Shown here: piece after piece, positions 37,301-50,280 of the stretch
Layout of the letters: every line of letters begins with the position of its first letter
Numbering within the stretch: position 1 is the first letter of the stretch
Source of the DNA: Loxodes magnus
Lineage: Eukaryota; Ciliophora; Karyorelictea; Loxodida; Loxodidae
Assembly (NCBI GenBank): GCA_946699065.1
Contig: CAMPDV010000108.1
Location: 372,001-436,000 of the forward strand
Direction of reading: 5' to 3'
Length of the DNA stretch: 64,000 bases
Notes under the pieces: generated by a model
The model's input: only the letters and a program-made list of their open reading frames with translations
What the model was told of the DNA's origin: nothing
Database searches by the model: none
Position numbers and translations under genes: made by a program

Positions 37301-38218
37301 GATTTATTAAAGCTAAACTGGAGCATATTTACATTACATCTTGTTATTGCCAGATAATAGCAAAGCTAGGAAATGAAAGGCAAACATATGATCAACTAGC
37401 CTACTTTTGAACAATTTACCAGATAAACTAATATGTTAATGGAAGTATTTCAATGCTATTTTCTTAGATTATGGAGATAATCCTATCAATAATTATAATA
37501 ACACTATTAGATTCTAAAATTTCTAATATAAAATTAACTTTATTTAGTTAATGATAGCAGTAACAATATTTTAATGCTTAAAGAAGCAAGACTTCTGTAT
37601 TGTAAGGATTATATTATAATAAATAATTAACTGAATGTTAATCAGATTACTAATTCACAAACTTGTTACTATTAATTATCTACTTATTATATACCTATAA
37701 CAGTAGAGTTTCTCTTATAAACAATCTTAATTATGATAAAAATATCTAAAGGAATAAAATTAATAGACTGTAAGATCCTATATCTATCATTCTTTTATCT
37801 CATTCTGTAATTTCTTTCTCTTAACTCCTTTTTATATTATTAAACGTTTTTATAAATTATAATAACAATAATTAAGATCTAGCTTAATATGCTTTAAAAC
37901 TAGCTTAGTTAAAATTAAAATTTATATCCAAATCATAAGTTTAGATTTATAAATAGTATAGCTCTTTTAATGTTTTCTTAAAAATAAAGCTTCCAGTATT
38001 TTATCATTAAATTAAATCAAATTTAGTTTAATTCTTTAATCATCAAATCTTCTATAAGACTCCTTGAGTAGTTTAATAAAAAGCAGCAAAAGTTTATTTA
38101 TTGAGTTAATCTACTTTACCTTGGTAAAAGAATCTAAAGGAATTTATGTTGAATTTAATTAAAGAAGCTGTATTAAATAGTAAATTAAATTTAGGAAAAG
38201 AGATAATTAAATATAATT
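37301..38218. other. spacer with 5' part of duplication unit 3
   Basis: AT-rich. From about 37848 it matches the upstream region of paralog 2. No separate gene. Confidence 0.45.
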
Positions 38219-39850
38219 ATGTAGGAAGAAGATTTCTAATCTTAAAAACTTTTAGGATTGATTGGACCTCCAGCTATTAATATGTGTTGCGGTTAAGTCA
38301 CAATAAAATGCGGAGTGTATATAATTTCCATTATTGATATAGTCCTTTCTACTCTTAATGCAATGTTTTTAGCATTATGACTTTTAGCTTATGCTTTAGC
38401 ATCAAATGAAGGTGATTATGATGAGGACTATGATGAAGACGATGAGAATAAATCTTAAGAGAAAAAATTTGCTGTTATTCAATTAATAGCTTGCATACTG
38501 ACTGTTGTAGTGTTACCCTTTGCTTGTATAGGTTTACATGGTGCTTGTCATTTAAAAGAAAAGTTAGTAACAAACTATTCTAAATTTAAGCAGGTAGAAT
38601 TTATTACTCTTATTATATGAAATATCATTGCTAATTTGATAGCTCATGATATTCCAGGAGCTATTATTGGCACATTATTGCGTGGGCTGTTTAACTTTTA
38701 TTTTACTTATATAGTTTGAAGCGCAAGCTAGATGCTTAAATTTGGAAAAAATATTGGTATGATCAGCAGTTAAATTTAAGAAAACGTAGTATAAGGAATT
38801 CAGCTTTAACCATACAAAGGATAATAAGTTGTATCAGCTTAAATGGTGGTAGCACAACCTTACACTTAGTAGGATCCAAAGCCACAACTTGAATCGGATG
38901 AAGCAATGAAAGCTTATTGAATAGTAAATACTTAAGAATATATTTTTAGTATTAATTGATATTTAAGTTCTACTATAAAGACTTACATAGCACCTTTTTA
39001 ATCATATTAGCAATTGTTTCTCTAACTAAAACTTCCAAATAAAAGTCTACAATCAAAATATTTATTATGCACATCAACGAAATAAAAAAGAAGCCATCTA
39101 AACAAAATTTTAGAAATAGCAAATGTTTAAAACTAAAAATAATTAACTTAAATTTCAGGTACTATTGTAAATCTAAATACTATTTAAAAGGATATTTGTT
39201 AATAAAGTGATTAAAGCACTAACAAATGTTTGTGAAATTATAAGTAAATAGCCTTTATAAAGAAATAGCTTTAAATAGATTCCACAAGCTAGTTTAATTT
39301 AAAATAATAAGATTAAAATTTAGGATATAATTCTTTATAAGTATAAGGTAATTAAATCTTATTTATATTCTTTCCTTTCTTAGTTAATTTAAATAAGCTA
39401 GGATATAGATTACTAATAGATTTTCAAGCTATTTTAAATTAGAAACTTATACTATGCAAATTTCTTTCAAATGATATATCCGGGTTATGTTCTAAGATTG
39501 ACTTTTGTCTAAATTCTTTAATTTTTAAGTAAAAATAAAATAAAAAAGATAAAAAGCTTAAATTTCTTAAGTTGAAAGCTTAATTAATACTTATTTCTAG
39601 AATCATTAAAAAAGGCTTTATCTATAAATGCCTGCTATTAAGAAGCTCTACTCCTTTGATATTACTTACTAGATCTATAGAATGTCATTAAAACTGAGTA
39701 ATTAATTTACAAGAATATAAATACTTAACTGATGTATAGCATTTTAGCTTTTGATAATAATGTTCATTAAATGCTTAATGTAATGTTATAAGTTTTAGTT
39801 AAAAGTACTGAGCTTAGAATGTAGAGATATAATTTTTAATTATTACATGA
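37790..39850 (+). repeat. dispersed duplication unit, copy 3
   Basis: Third copy of the unit, same order: shared upstream DNA, membrane-protein gene at 38219, and 3' sequence resembling the downstream DNA of copies 1 and 2 to about 39850. Confidence 0.7.
38219..38920 (+). CDS. multi-span membrane protein, paralog 3
   Basis: 233 aa in one frame, ATG 38219 (MQEEDFQSQKLLGLIGPPAI) to KAY-TGA 38918. Same layout as paralog 2: N-terminal GLIGPPAINMCCGQ, hydrophobic segments, a short acidic loop (GDYDEDYDEDDENK), a second hydrophobic segment (LTVVVLPFACIGLHGAC), a third (LIIWNIIANLIA ... GLFNFYFTYIVW), then a Gln-rich tail (QPYTQQDPKPQLESDE). TGA reads as Trp three times. The GLIGPP motif, the PFACIG segment and the C-terminal KAY are conserved across copies and define the family. 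Function unknown. Confidence 0.78.
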
Positions 39851-41252
39851 TATTCAAATCTATTATATGGTTTTCTTCTTTTCTATTTTAAATAAGGCTA
39901 ATATTTAATTTTGTACTATTAGTTTATGCTTTAGAATCTTAACTATGTTTGATCCCTTTATTTTTATCTTACCTATTTAAAAGCTAGCCATGGACTGGAG
40001 TTTAAATAAAATAAAAATAATCACTTTTCCTAAGAGATTTTGCTATACTAACTGATTAAATTTCTAAATTAAGTTCTGATATACACAATCCTCAATTTAT
40101 TAGAGTTAATTTCTTTATTCAGAAAAAATGCTATTCAAGAGTTAAATTGATGCCCAATATCATATTTCTACTAGTAAATAAAGTGTGATAAGAGTTTTAA
40201 AGCAGTAGCAAGCAATAAGTTATTAATAAAAGATAATTCCTTTGAATCTTTATTTGCTTATTTCTCTTTTAATTAGATGCATGTTAAGCATATAATTACT
40301 CCATATTATCCTTTAATGAATTATCTTCTCTATTGACTGTTTGGAAATTAGCATTCTTTCCTTATTATAAACAATTTAAATTTATGAGAGTAACTAATAG
40401 AGAATCTAGAATTGTATTTAATGCTTAGAATTTTATTGAGATTGGCTTTCTTATTTATCAGTTTTGATGTACCTAGAAATGCTTTTAATTAAGCAGATAG
40501 TTAGATATTTCTATTCCACGTATTAAATAGCCTATATTATTTAGTTTTTAGATCTTTTCTTATTTTAACTCCACTAAAAACATAGGAGTTTCTTTAAGTA
40601 AACTAGATAATTCAGATATTAACGAAGCAATATACAAACTACTCTATAATTTTAGTAAAAGCATTAAGTTCTTACTTTTTAGCTAAATGCAGGTACTTAC
40701 TTAATAACTATACTTTCTCCTAAACATTATAAAAATAGAGTGTTTATAATAATCAGTCTATAATATCCGTTTAGTTTTAAGACTAAAGCTAAATAATAAT
40801 CTAAACGTGCTTTATTGCTACTTGATTATCATTCAGTTAATTAAATTACTAAAAATAATCCTAAATGCGTTTTATCAAGCTATCAAGTAAATTATTCTAT
40901 CTCTATAAATTTAATTTCAGTTAGTTCGCAAAATGTTAATGAATAAAGATATAGTAAATGATAACTACTATAGTTACTATTCTGAAGGACTATTTTATAC
41001 TTTAATAAGAAAATTAAAACTTATAAATTTCTTTATTATCTCAATAGAAAGAATATTGCTCTTAGTAATGTTCACACTAGCCTATTTCGACAGTAAGTAA
41101 GTGAATGCTAACTTACTTAATCTCTGCATTTATATTAATGCTATTTTAGCCTAGCTTGAATTGGCTTAGCTGGTAAAGGTAGAGAATCTTTGTTTAATTT
41201 CCTTTAATTTCCAATTTTTGTCATTTTTTATTGTACTTTACTTTTTTGTTAA
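38921..41252. other. AT-rich spacer, nothing recognised beyond the repeat 3' flank
   Basis: Repeat-derived to about 39850, then AT-rich DNA without coding composition up to the RasGEF gene. Confidence 0.35.
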
Positions 41253-42873
41253 ATGATCGAAAGGAAAATGAGTATAACCAATTAGCTTATGGTCCAGAAT
41301 AATGGCCAAAGCATCAGTTTTTTCGAAGTGTCTCGGTATGCTTCTGTGCTAGAAGAAAAAGGTAGAGGTAAAGGAACAATAAAGAAATATATAACAAACA
41401 TGTAAAATGCTTCTCAATCACTTTTAGACTGCATTGCCATAAAATTTGGGGAATAATTAGTATCAACTGTATTTGAACGTCAGGAAATATAGAATCTAAT
41501 GAATCCTGCTAAAAAGTTGCATAGGTTTTCCACAGTTTCACCTTCCTTATAATCATAATCAGGGAAGTATAGTAAGATGGAATCTATTATCGAAGAGATT
41601 CATTAAGAAAAAAATTTACTATTTGGCTTTTTATAAAATTATACCTGTATGATGAAGAGCGATCAACTTGTGGAAAAATGACTAATGAATTACCCTTAAA
41701 GCTACGATGCTATAAAAATATTTTTAGCTTATTTCATTGATCAAAATGATTTTGGAACTATATTAGAGAAAGTATAGGTAAGCCATCATTTAGAAATTCC
41801 TAAAGCAAAATATGAATCAACTTCCTATTTAGCATTATGAAGAACTTTCATCTCTTATCGAAGCTATTGAAATAGATGATCAAAATATTGTCATCTAGAC
41901 TATGGGAGGATATTCTTTTCCAAAAGATCCCCCAAGAATTTTACTTCCTAAAATAACAACTTTCTCAGAAATTTTATGCTATCCAGCTAGTGAGATAGCG
42001 CGGCAACTTACAATAATTGATTTCTAAATTTTTAAGTAAATAAAGCCAATTGAACTATAAAAATGATACTATAGAAATATTAATAAAAGGGATAGTCCTA
42101 ATATTTATAAGCTAATGTAAAGACTAAATTCAGTGGCTGATTGGGTGATGTTTGAAATACTATTTTAAAAGGAATAACCAATAAGAGTCAAGGCAATTGA
42201 AAAGTTCATAAGTATATCATGAGAGTTATTTCTGCTAAGGAATTTTAATACCTGCATGGCTATTTTAGCTGGATTGAAAATGTAACCAATTTGAAGACTA
42301 AATAGATCTTGATAACTTATAAGCAATAAATATAAGGAAAAGTTCATATTTATTGATTATATGTGTTCAGCTCATAATAATTGAGAAAACCTCACCTATG
42401 AATATGCACGAAATTAAAAGCCTACTCTTCCATTTATTGGAGGCTATTTATTGCAGCATCTTATTAATAATCAAGATTTTCTGCTTTTGAGCAATAAAAT
42501 TAACTTAGAAAAATTTGTTCAAAACGGAATGATAATAGGATAAATAATAGAATTCTAGAAGGTTTCTTATAATTTTAGCGCATTTTACTAACTAAGAGCT
42601 TTATAAAAATTAGAATCGCAATCTTATAAAGAAATGATGAAAAGCAGTTTCACCCTTGAGCCAGATTAAATACAATGTAGGGAAAACGCAGGTAAACTTA
42701 TGCAATATATGAATTATATATTCAAAAAAGCCACAATAGACTCTTAAAAAATAGACAGAGAATACTTATACATAAGCATTTCAAAAATGGTTCAAGATTT
42801 AAAACGAAGCTATAGTTCAAGTGATCCAAATGAAATTAATCCTTTTTTGAGATAGTTTGGTATTTTAGAATGA
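41253..42873 (+). CDS. Ras guanine-nucleotide exchange factor (CDC25-type RasGEF)
   Basis: 534 aa after removal of one 16-nt intron (41778-41793), giving an exact 535-codon frame from ATG 41253 to TGA 42871. An alternative in-frame start is ATG 41268. The C-terminal half carries RasGEF signatures: YPASEIARQLTIIDF (compare EIARQLT...F), then RLNSVADWV, then RVKAIEKFISI, NFNTCMAILAGL, KPTLPFIGGYL (Pro-Pro/P-F-xG element) and INLEKF. An N-terminal region (about residues 20-180) may include a REM-like helical part. Trp at ISWELFLLRNFN and elsewhere are TGA. It catalyses GDP release from a Ras-family GTPase. The substrate is not identifiable from sequence. Confidence 0.88.
41778..41793 (+). other. 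16-nt spliceosomal intron
   Basis: GTAAGCCATCATTTAG. Removal joins LEKVQ with KFLKQNMNQL and makes the RasGEF gene one exact frame. Confidence 0.85.
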
Positions 42874-45849
42874 TATATTTACTTATTTTAATTTAAAGTT
42901 ATCATAATTGAGATTAAGCTATGAGCATGTCTTTCTCTTATTATTCTATTTACATTTATGATTAATCTATATCAATTACCCTTCTTTAATAAAGCATTAA
43001 CCTTATTCAAGTCAGTTTCGTGTATATACCATTTAAAATGCTTTAATCATAATTAACTAAGTAATACTTAAGAGACTATAAAAGGGACTGGATTCTTATT
43101 AAACTCATTTAAAGATGATAGAAGTTCAGGTTAATCTAATTAATATAATCCATAAATTATTAAGAAATTGCTTATCAATAAATAAGCAGTTTCAGAAAAT
43201 CGAATTCAATAGTTCTGCCGTTTCATTTAAAATAATATCCTTAAAAAAATTAATTTTCTTAACTAGTTCACTTATTATTTAGAGTTTAAAAGATAATTAA
43301 ATAAATCCAAATACTAGTGAGTATACAACCGAGTTCAATATTAAGGAAAACTCTATACCAAATAAATACTTATGAACATATCTATAAATGTACTTTCCAA
43401 AAACTCCTTAGCTATTCTATACATAGTTTAATAAGATTAAAATTCGACTTTTTTATAAAAGCAAAGTTTAGATTTGAAAATGCTTCCATAAATAACTTAA
43501 AATGCTTTATAAGATATGAAAGGCATCTATCCTTAATCAGAAAAGTATCTTTTTATTAAAGTTCTCATCTCAATAATATATAAAGCTCTTAAAGAGCATC
43601 TAACTTATATCCCTCTTATAATGTTTTATTCATATATTAATTGAAATATTCCTTTTTAAAGAGTGAAGTCAAAGTTAACTATAATTTAAAATAATTTATT
43701 AAAGCTACAAAGCTACTCTATACCAATATATTAACTACTAATTGATTTGTAAGAAAGGATTTCATAATTGATACAAAACTACGAGCAAGGAAATTAGTTA
43801 ATTCAATGTTAAACTTCTACTATCTTATAAATAAACTATTTTATTTTTTAATTTTGCTTTTTAGTTAAAATAAAAACACTTAAATAAAATATAAAGTTAA
43901 AGGATAAATTTTTAAAGAGAAGAGTTCAAAACAAATTGGTCTTAAAAATTTATTTATAAATATCAAGCATTTGAAGAAGAATACAGTATAGATAAGCTGA
44001 AAGTTAATATACCAGCATGAATACTCAAACTGTATCTCTACTACTAGAAAGATTGAAAATGCTATAGTAACTTATCCAACGTAAGATCATAATAATTTAA
44101 ATAACTAGTTACTTCTGAAATACTATAAGCAGCATTCTTAATAGACTACATTCAATCTAAAAAATTGAATTTTACCCAGTTCTCTAGTTAAATGCATTAA
44201 ATTAAATATCTAAAGTAACTAAGAAATAAACATGATTATAAAGAGCTGAATAGTTTATAAATAAAGATAGTTAGTGTATGATTAATAAATACGCTAATAA
44301 TTGGAATTTTATAAACAAATAAATATTTACTAATTATTTAAAATAAAAAAACGCTAAGGGTAATCATTTATAGTCCTTTATTTTATATACAAAAATATCT
44401 TTAACTTTCTTAAAAATAAATTAGGCATTAAATTTTTAATATCTGAATTTGCAAAAGCAAAAAATGATGTGCTAGTAATTTAGGCTTATATAATTCTTGC
44501 ATCTCTAGCTTCAATTTATAGTAATAATACTATTCTGCATTTAGCTAATATAAATTGAAAGTGAGATACTGAAAGAATTCTCTAAGTTTAAAAATTTAAT
44601 TTTTCATATTATCTAAATTTAATTTATATCATATAAGCAACTAATTTGAGTAAATATATTCTATACTTGAATTAATTAAAATTGAATTACTAAAGTAATA
44701 TATGGTAGAATGTTAAAATTTTAGCTACAAAATTTTTTCTATAGTTTTTATAGAATATGATTTTAAATTACCTATTGAATCTTTTTAGATGTATATTGTT
44801 CATTAAGAAATAATAATGAGTTGATTGATACTTAAAAATATAATTACTATTTAACATTTTGTTGATATACTTTGATGAAAAGATATTATTTGAAAATATT
44901 GGCTAAATAGGAAAACATTTATTAGTTATCTGCAAATAAGAATTTATTAAATGTGGGATTAGAGATTAATTTAATTTATAGAGATTGCTGATCGTTTACT
45001 ATATACTAATCTTCTATTAAGTAACAGAGTTTCGTAATGTACCTTATTTAGTTATTAAGAATTTAGCAAATCTAACTTTCAATTTTCAAAATTTATCTAA
45101 TTATATTAATTTACTCTACTTTAAACCTGCTCCTTTTTATTTATTTTGATTCCAATTTATTATATTATGATATCCCTTAATAGAAAGATTGATTCATACA
45201 TTTAATATCCTAGTATTATTTCTATATCTAGTTAAAGTAAGCTTATTTAAAATAGAACATGGTTTAGTTTAAGATGTATTATTTCTATCATAAATATCTA
45301 AATTATTTATTATTACTATAACTATTTAAAGATCTGCTTTTCATTTAATACTAGCAGGCCATTCAGATTTTCAAGCTTTGTTTTCTAGTTTGAATATATG
45401 CTTTTATAAGTGAAATTTGCTTATAATATCATGGATTATTTTATAATTTTAAAGTTCAAAAGTTGCCTAACTCTTTCTTATAACTAATTAATATTAATTG
45501 CTGCAATTTTATTCCTTTTTATACCATTCCAAATGCTTTAATTTCCTAAATTTAAAACTTTCTAATCTGTTTAGTTTTATTAATTACTATATCAGCTGGA
45601 ATTAAAAGATTAAGATTCTATATTTGGACAATTATTTAGGTTCTTTATTACTTAACTTATTTATATATCTTGTCAGGGATTAACTTAAAGGAATTCCTAA
45701 TCCTTATTATTATTTTATTTATGAAGCAAAAGTGATAAATTAATATTTCTTGTCATTTCTAATATAGAATCACTAAAAATTTTTACTAGTAATTCTTAAT
45801 TTAAATTATAACCTTATAAAGACTATACTATTACCTAAATTATCTTCTT
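42874..45849. other. AT-rich spacer, one weak coding candidate at 43300-43650
   Basis: Mostly uninformative AT-rich DNA. Plus-strand 43300-43650 is open and protein-like in two overlapping frames (QKQSLDLKMLPQITQNAL; NASINNLKCFIRYERHL), with no family resemblance or clear start. Treat as unproven. Confidence 0.25.
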
Positions 45850-46620
45850 AAATTTCAACTAATCCTTCTTCATTCTCTTTGCTAATGGAATTGTTTGTTT
45901 TTATTATCTTTCTTTTATGACTATTATATTACATTACTATAAAATAAAACCTAAAGTCTATATCTTATTAAACAGTTTTTATTAGTTACTAAGAATTTTT
46001 TAAACATTCTGCAGATGTAAATAATCATCAAAGAAATGCTAGTTTCAAGTTAAAAATGCTTCTTGAATTGTTTCAAATATTGTTAGCTTCTTTAATTTTT
46101 TAATTTCCTCTTCTCTAAAATGATGTTTTATGTAGTTATAAGATAAACATATAATTGTATACTAACTTATTCTCTCTCAAATTTACTCATTGTTAGCTCT
46201 TTCTTGTTTATATAATTAAAGTATTTATACAGATTTTTTAGGACACATTTTAAATGATTAATTTCATCCTCTCTTAAAGCAAAGTGGACTAAGTAAATAG
46301 ATATTATCCTTACATCAAAGTTATGTAAATATTTTAGAATATAAGCTCTAATGATTCATTTATGTGTTTATATTATTTATTAGTAGTACAATATTTTTAT
46401 TTTACTATCTTCATAGTCATCAATTAAGCTTATCTATTTTATTAGTATTTTTAACCTTTTAGCTGATAAGATGCTGTATACTTATCAAATTTATTCTATT
46501 CAATTATGTTGTTAACCTTAATATCAAAAGAATTACTTGCTAGCAAACTTATTTTGCTTATAAAATATATTAATTTGTATTTTCAAAGGCATAATAATTT
46601 AGGAGAAATATAAGAGTTAA
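45850..46620 (-). pseudogene. degraded repeat-containing hypothetical gene
   Basis: Under the ciliate code the minus strand reads ISLIDDYEDSKIKILYYQ, VRIISIYLVHFALREDEI, NHLKCVLKNLYKYFNYIN, MSKFEREQV. It then switches frame to HHFREEEIKKLKKLTIFETI and TWNQHFFDDYLHLQN. The two segments F-x-RE(D/E)EI-x-xLK look like copies of one repeat. No start or stop was fixed and the frame break suggests decay. The family is not identified (a helical or leucine-rich repeat is possible). Confidence 0.35.
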
Positions 46621-47292
46621 ATATCTAGTAATATAAAAAGATATAAATAGACATTCTTTTATAAGTATACTCTTACAAGCCAAAATACTTTAACTAATTA
46701 AAGGCTTTAAAAGAAAACTTTTCCTTTATTTCTGTTAAACTTGGAATATGAACTGTCGATATATAATCTGGCTTTAAATTAATATGTATAGTTTTAAATA
46801 CCTTTAAGGATTTCACCAATTTAATAATAATCTCTAATACAGTATATTAATTTATTAGTATAAGCAAAAGAAACTTAGCTATAGTATTATATACTATAGC
46901 TAAAACTAAAATTTCTATAAATAGATGCAGATATGATTGATAGGACACTTATTAGATAAAGATATTTCATTTGATTGAATTTATCACATAAGAGTAAAAT
47001 ATTATTCCTCTACCTTTATTTTAAGCATTATAGGCCTGATTTCTATGTCTTGCTCTTTAAATAGAGCTAATTAATAAATTAGTTACAGCCTTTTAAAATA
47101 TTTTATGGTATGCATATCTTAGTACTTAATATACAAGCTAGAGTAGAAAGTGTATGATTGATAATAAGGAATGTAATTAAGTGATGATTGATTAAAATAG
47201 AAAGGTAATATATTTTTCTTTAATTTACTAAGTTATAATAAGCGAGCTAATTAATACTAAGATACCTCTATTTTGATGCATTGAACCTCTTT
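46621..47292. other. AT-rich spacer, nothing recognised
   Basis: No coding composition seen. 3' flank of the membrane-anchored protein gene. Confidence 0.4.
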
Positions 47293-47778
47293 TCAAGATG
47301 CACTTGATTTCTTTGTTATTAGTACAATTTTATATTTAACAACAGAATAATTAAGCTTTAAATAAAATCCTAAGGAAAAGCTTTTAATATTACAAAATTA
47401 ATCGTTCGTTTTAGAAGACCAGACTAGTACCAAAGTGAAAACTATAGTAAGTGATATGCAAGTTATTAAAAACCAAAGGTTAAGCTTATCATTAGAACTC
47501 ATTCCTCTTCGCATCATTTTCTAGACTCACTCTGCATTTTTTTCTTGCAAATATTTTAATTTTTCATCAAGTGTTTTGTCTTATTTCATATCTCTGTCTA
47601 AATTAGAAATCATTTCGCTCTTCTGTTTTAAATAATTACATGAGTCTTCTAGTTCAAAAGGATTTACGAATTACTTTGCTTGATCTTTTGAGTCTTCTGA
47701 TAAAATAGCAGACGATGCTTACTGTGAGACGGTATCTTTTAGAGAATTTTTTTCGTTATTTAATTTATACTAAGCCAT
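47293..47778 (-). CDS. small protein with one C-terminal-half membrane segment
   Basis: 161 aa, ATG 47778 (MAQYKLNNEKNSLKD) to TGA 47293, intronless. The polar N-terminal half (SSAILSEDSKDQAKQ; MISNLDRDMKQDKTLDEKL) predicts a short coiled coil. One strong hydrophobic segment follows (LWFLITCISLTIVFTLVLVW) after a basic flank (MMRRGMSS), then about 40 residues. No signal peptide is visible, so this would be a single-span protein inserted by its C-terminal part. TGA-Trp at NAEWVQ, or a stop there would make a soluble peptide. Layout is SNARE-like in general form but no SNARE motif is seen. Function unknown. Confidence 0.6.
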
Positions 47779-48773
47779 TTATTTTTCTATATGAAGCCTT
47801 TTTACTCTTTTATTAATTATCTTATCTTTATTGCTATCTTTTAAATTCCTAGTCTAAACCTCTATTCTCATCTTTATTTAATGCTTAAGTTACTTGTTTT
47901 AATGCAAGCCAATAAGGTAACTTAAAAAGATATATTTGAATTGGTTCCTTTATTAAAGGATTTAATATGTTGATAAGATTAGTGAAGGAAGGATTTGCTT
48001 TTATTTATTAGTTTTGTGCTTCAAAAAGCAAAAATTTTCGTTCTTATTTTATAATCTCCTTTAAAAATAAAATTCTATTGATTATGAAATTATCCTTCTT
48101 GCTGATTCTTTTTTGCTATATGTACTTGTTTAAATTTAAGAAACATTCATACTTATTATAGCTAGTTTATTATACGATAAAGAGTAAATCTTTTTGCTGT
48201 TGAGATGTATTATTAAAGTAGTATAATTAAAACTAAGAGCTTTATCTCTTTAATGCATTCTTCATCTTATGCTCACTTTATTAAGGCTGAGCAAACAAAG
48301 GACTTTAGAAATAAGATCTCATAGTAACTTGATAAAATTTGAGTTTGGCCCTTATATTATCTGCTTCTATATATATCTTAAATCAGGTAAGAATATATTT
48401 GTCAAGCTATATTAGAAAATATATCTTAAAACAAAGTTATCTAGCATTGCTTGAGCTATTATGATGGCTATTTTAAGTTTTTCAACCACACTATATAAAG
48501 CTTATTTCTTATATAGAGAGAATCGAGGAGATATAAACTAACCATAAAATAATCAGTTCATTAATATTTTTATGTAATGCTAAATAGGAAATAAATTGGT
48601 AAATATGGGACTGATAAAATAATAGCAAACGAGGTGTTTTTTAAAGCAAAATTAAGATTTGGAATACTTTCATTATACTAATAAGCTTAAAACTTACATT
48701 TCTAAGTAGCTGCTTTATATTCGTTAATTTTTAAACTAGATTTAACTATAAAATTAGAAAATAAATAGGCAGT
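47779..48773. other. AT-rich spacer, nothing recognised
   Basis: Between two minus-strand genes. No sustained coding composition. Confidence 0.4.
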
Positions 48774-49532
48774 TCAAAACTAGTTAGCGGCATTTAGCTT
48801 GTTGCAGGTATCTTCGAGTAAATTAAGTAGCATTTGTTCAGTGGATTCTCTTTCCTTTTTCTCAGTTTCTATATCTCCTTTCATTCTTGCAACTATGTCT
48901 TTTAACATTTCTAAGAGAGCTTCCTCAGCTTCTTCTTTCTATTTCTTTTCGTGAGCTAGATTATCTTGTAGTTTTTGCATTTCCTCTGATAGACTTTGAA
49001 TCAGTTGCTACTCCATTGACTCGCATTCTAAGGATTCTTATCTGAGAGCTTCCTGGATTTTAGGAATATCTATTTCCATATAATTCTTCATAGATTCAAT
49101 AGCCTCTGATCTGTTTCTTGTTTCTCTTGAAAGCTCTAGTTTCAGAGAATTAGCTTTGTCTTCTATATTTCTTAGCAAGCGATTTTCCATCTCTTTTCGC
49201 TTTTTTCCTTCAAGCTCTATAGAGCTTTTCAATCTATTTTCAAGGTTTTAAATTTCTTTGCTTTTCTGTTCAGTTAATCCTTCTCTTAGTGCCTTTTCTT
49301 CCTCAATAGCTCTACTAATTTTGCTAATTTATTCTTTAAGCACAGTGAATTTTTTATTTGATGACTCTTAAATATTAGAAAAATTCTCTTCTAATTACTA
49401 AAGCATAATTTCCATAGACTCTAGTCTCATCGTTCTTTCTGATTATAAGTTAGAGTGAATACCATTTAGCCTTTGAGATAAATAGGCAATTCTTTCTTAA
49501 TGAGGATTCATTTAAAAGCTTTTTTCACTCAT
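48774..49532 (-). CDS. SF-assemblin family (striated fibre) protein
   Basis: 252 aa, exactly 253 codons, ATG 49532 to TGA 48774. Almost entirely heptad-like helix: QERIAYLSQRLNGIHSNLQ, KISRAIEEEKALREGLTEQ, LKSSIELEGKKRKEMENRLL, KLELSRETRNRSEAIESMKN, YMEIDIPKIQEALRQE, and so on. Length, the short non-helical head and the E-x-R-N-R-S-E-A-I and Y-x-E-x-D-I-P patterns match SF-assemblins, which form striated rootlet fibres at basal bodies in algae and ciliates. Role by family: a filament-forming component of kinetodesmal or other basal-body-associated fibres. Penultimate codons include a TAG read as Gln, so a stop two codons earlier is possible. Confidence 0.85.
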
Positions 49533-50280
49533 TTATAATTATTAAAAGTATCTTTATCTATGAAGTTCTTTAATTCCCTCTTTTATTATTTCAATATGTC
49601 TTTATACTCACACTCGCCTCTTTTTTCTTATCCAGATACCTTAACTACTCTTTCTCTCCTTGTTTATAAGTCTCTATATACCTTCTATATTTATACCCTG
49701 ATTATGTAAGGATTAGTAATAGTGATCAGCATTGAATTAGCTAACTTCTATTAGGAAAGTAGCATAAGCTATGATGCTAAAATTTTAAAGTAAGCCTATT
49801 TAAAATAAATAAGCAAGCAACAGCATTCGCTTTCGACCTTTACATATCTAAAAACTAAAAATCCCCAAGCTGATTTCTAGCTTTTACGCAGTTTTTATTA
49901 AATTTGTATTGTCAGTAAGCATAAAAATGAGAAATCTAAAGGTTAGTAAATAGTTCGCTAGTTAAGATTAAAACAGATACAGGGTTTAAGTAAATACTCT
50001 TACTTAAGTGATTAAACTTAATATAGAACTACTTATAACATAATTGTAATAGCTGTACAAATATTTAATTACTCTCTTATTTAATTAATCCTAAGAATAT
50101 TCTTAACTTTTCATATTCTTACTACTTGCTTAAACTCTTTTATTATTACCTTCGATTAGTTACTTCGCTTTCTTATATATTTGTTACTTTGAGATTCTCT
50201 ATTTTAGCTACTATGTCTTTATATGCGAGTTCTATAAAAGGGATGAGTTAGAGGTATAATATCAAGGAAGCCAATTGAAT
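49533..50280. other. AT-rich intergenic region with CT-rich patch
   Basis: Divergent spacer between the SF-assemblin gene (-) and the next gene (+). A pyrimidine-rich stretch lies at about 49565-49700. No gene seen. Confidence 0.4.

Noticed and set aside
49038-49232. 64-aa coiled-coil ORF as a complete gene
   Set aside because: It is an internal piece of the 252-aa SF-assemblin between TAA codons that encode Gln.
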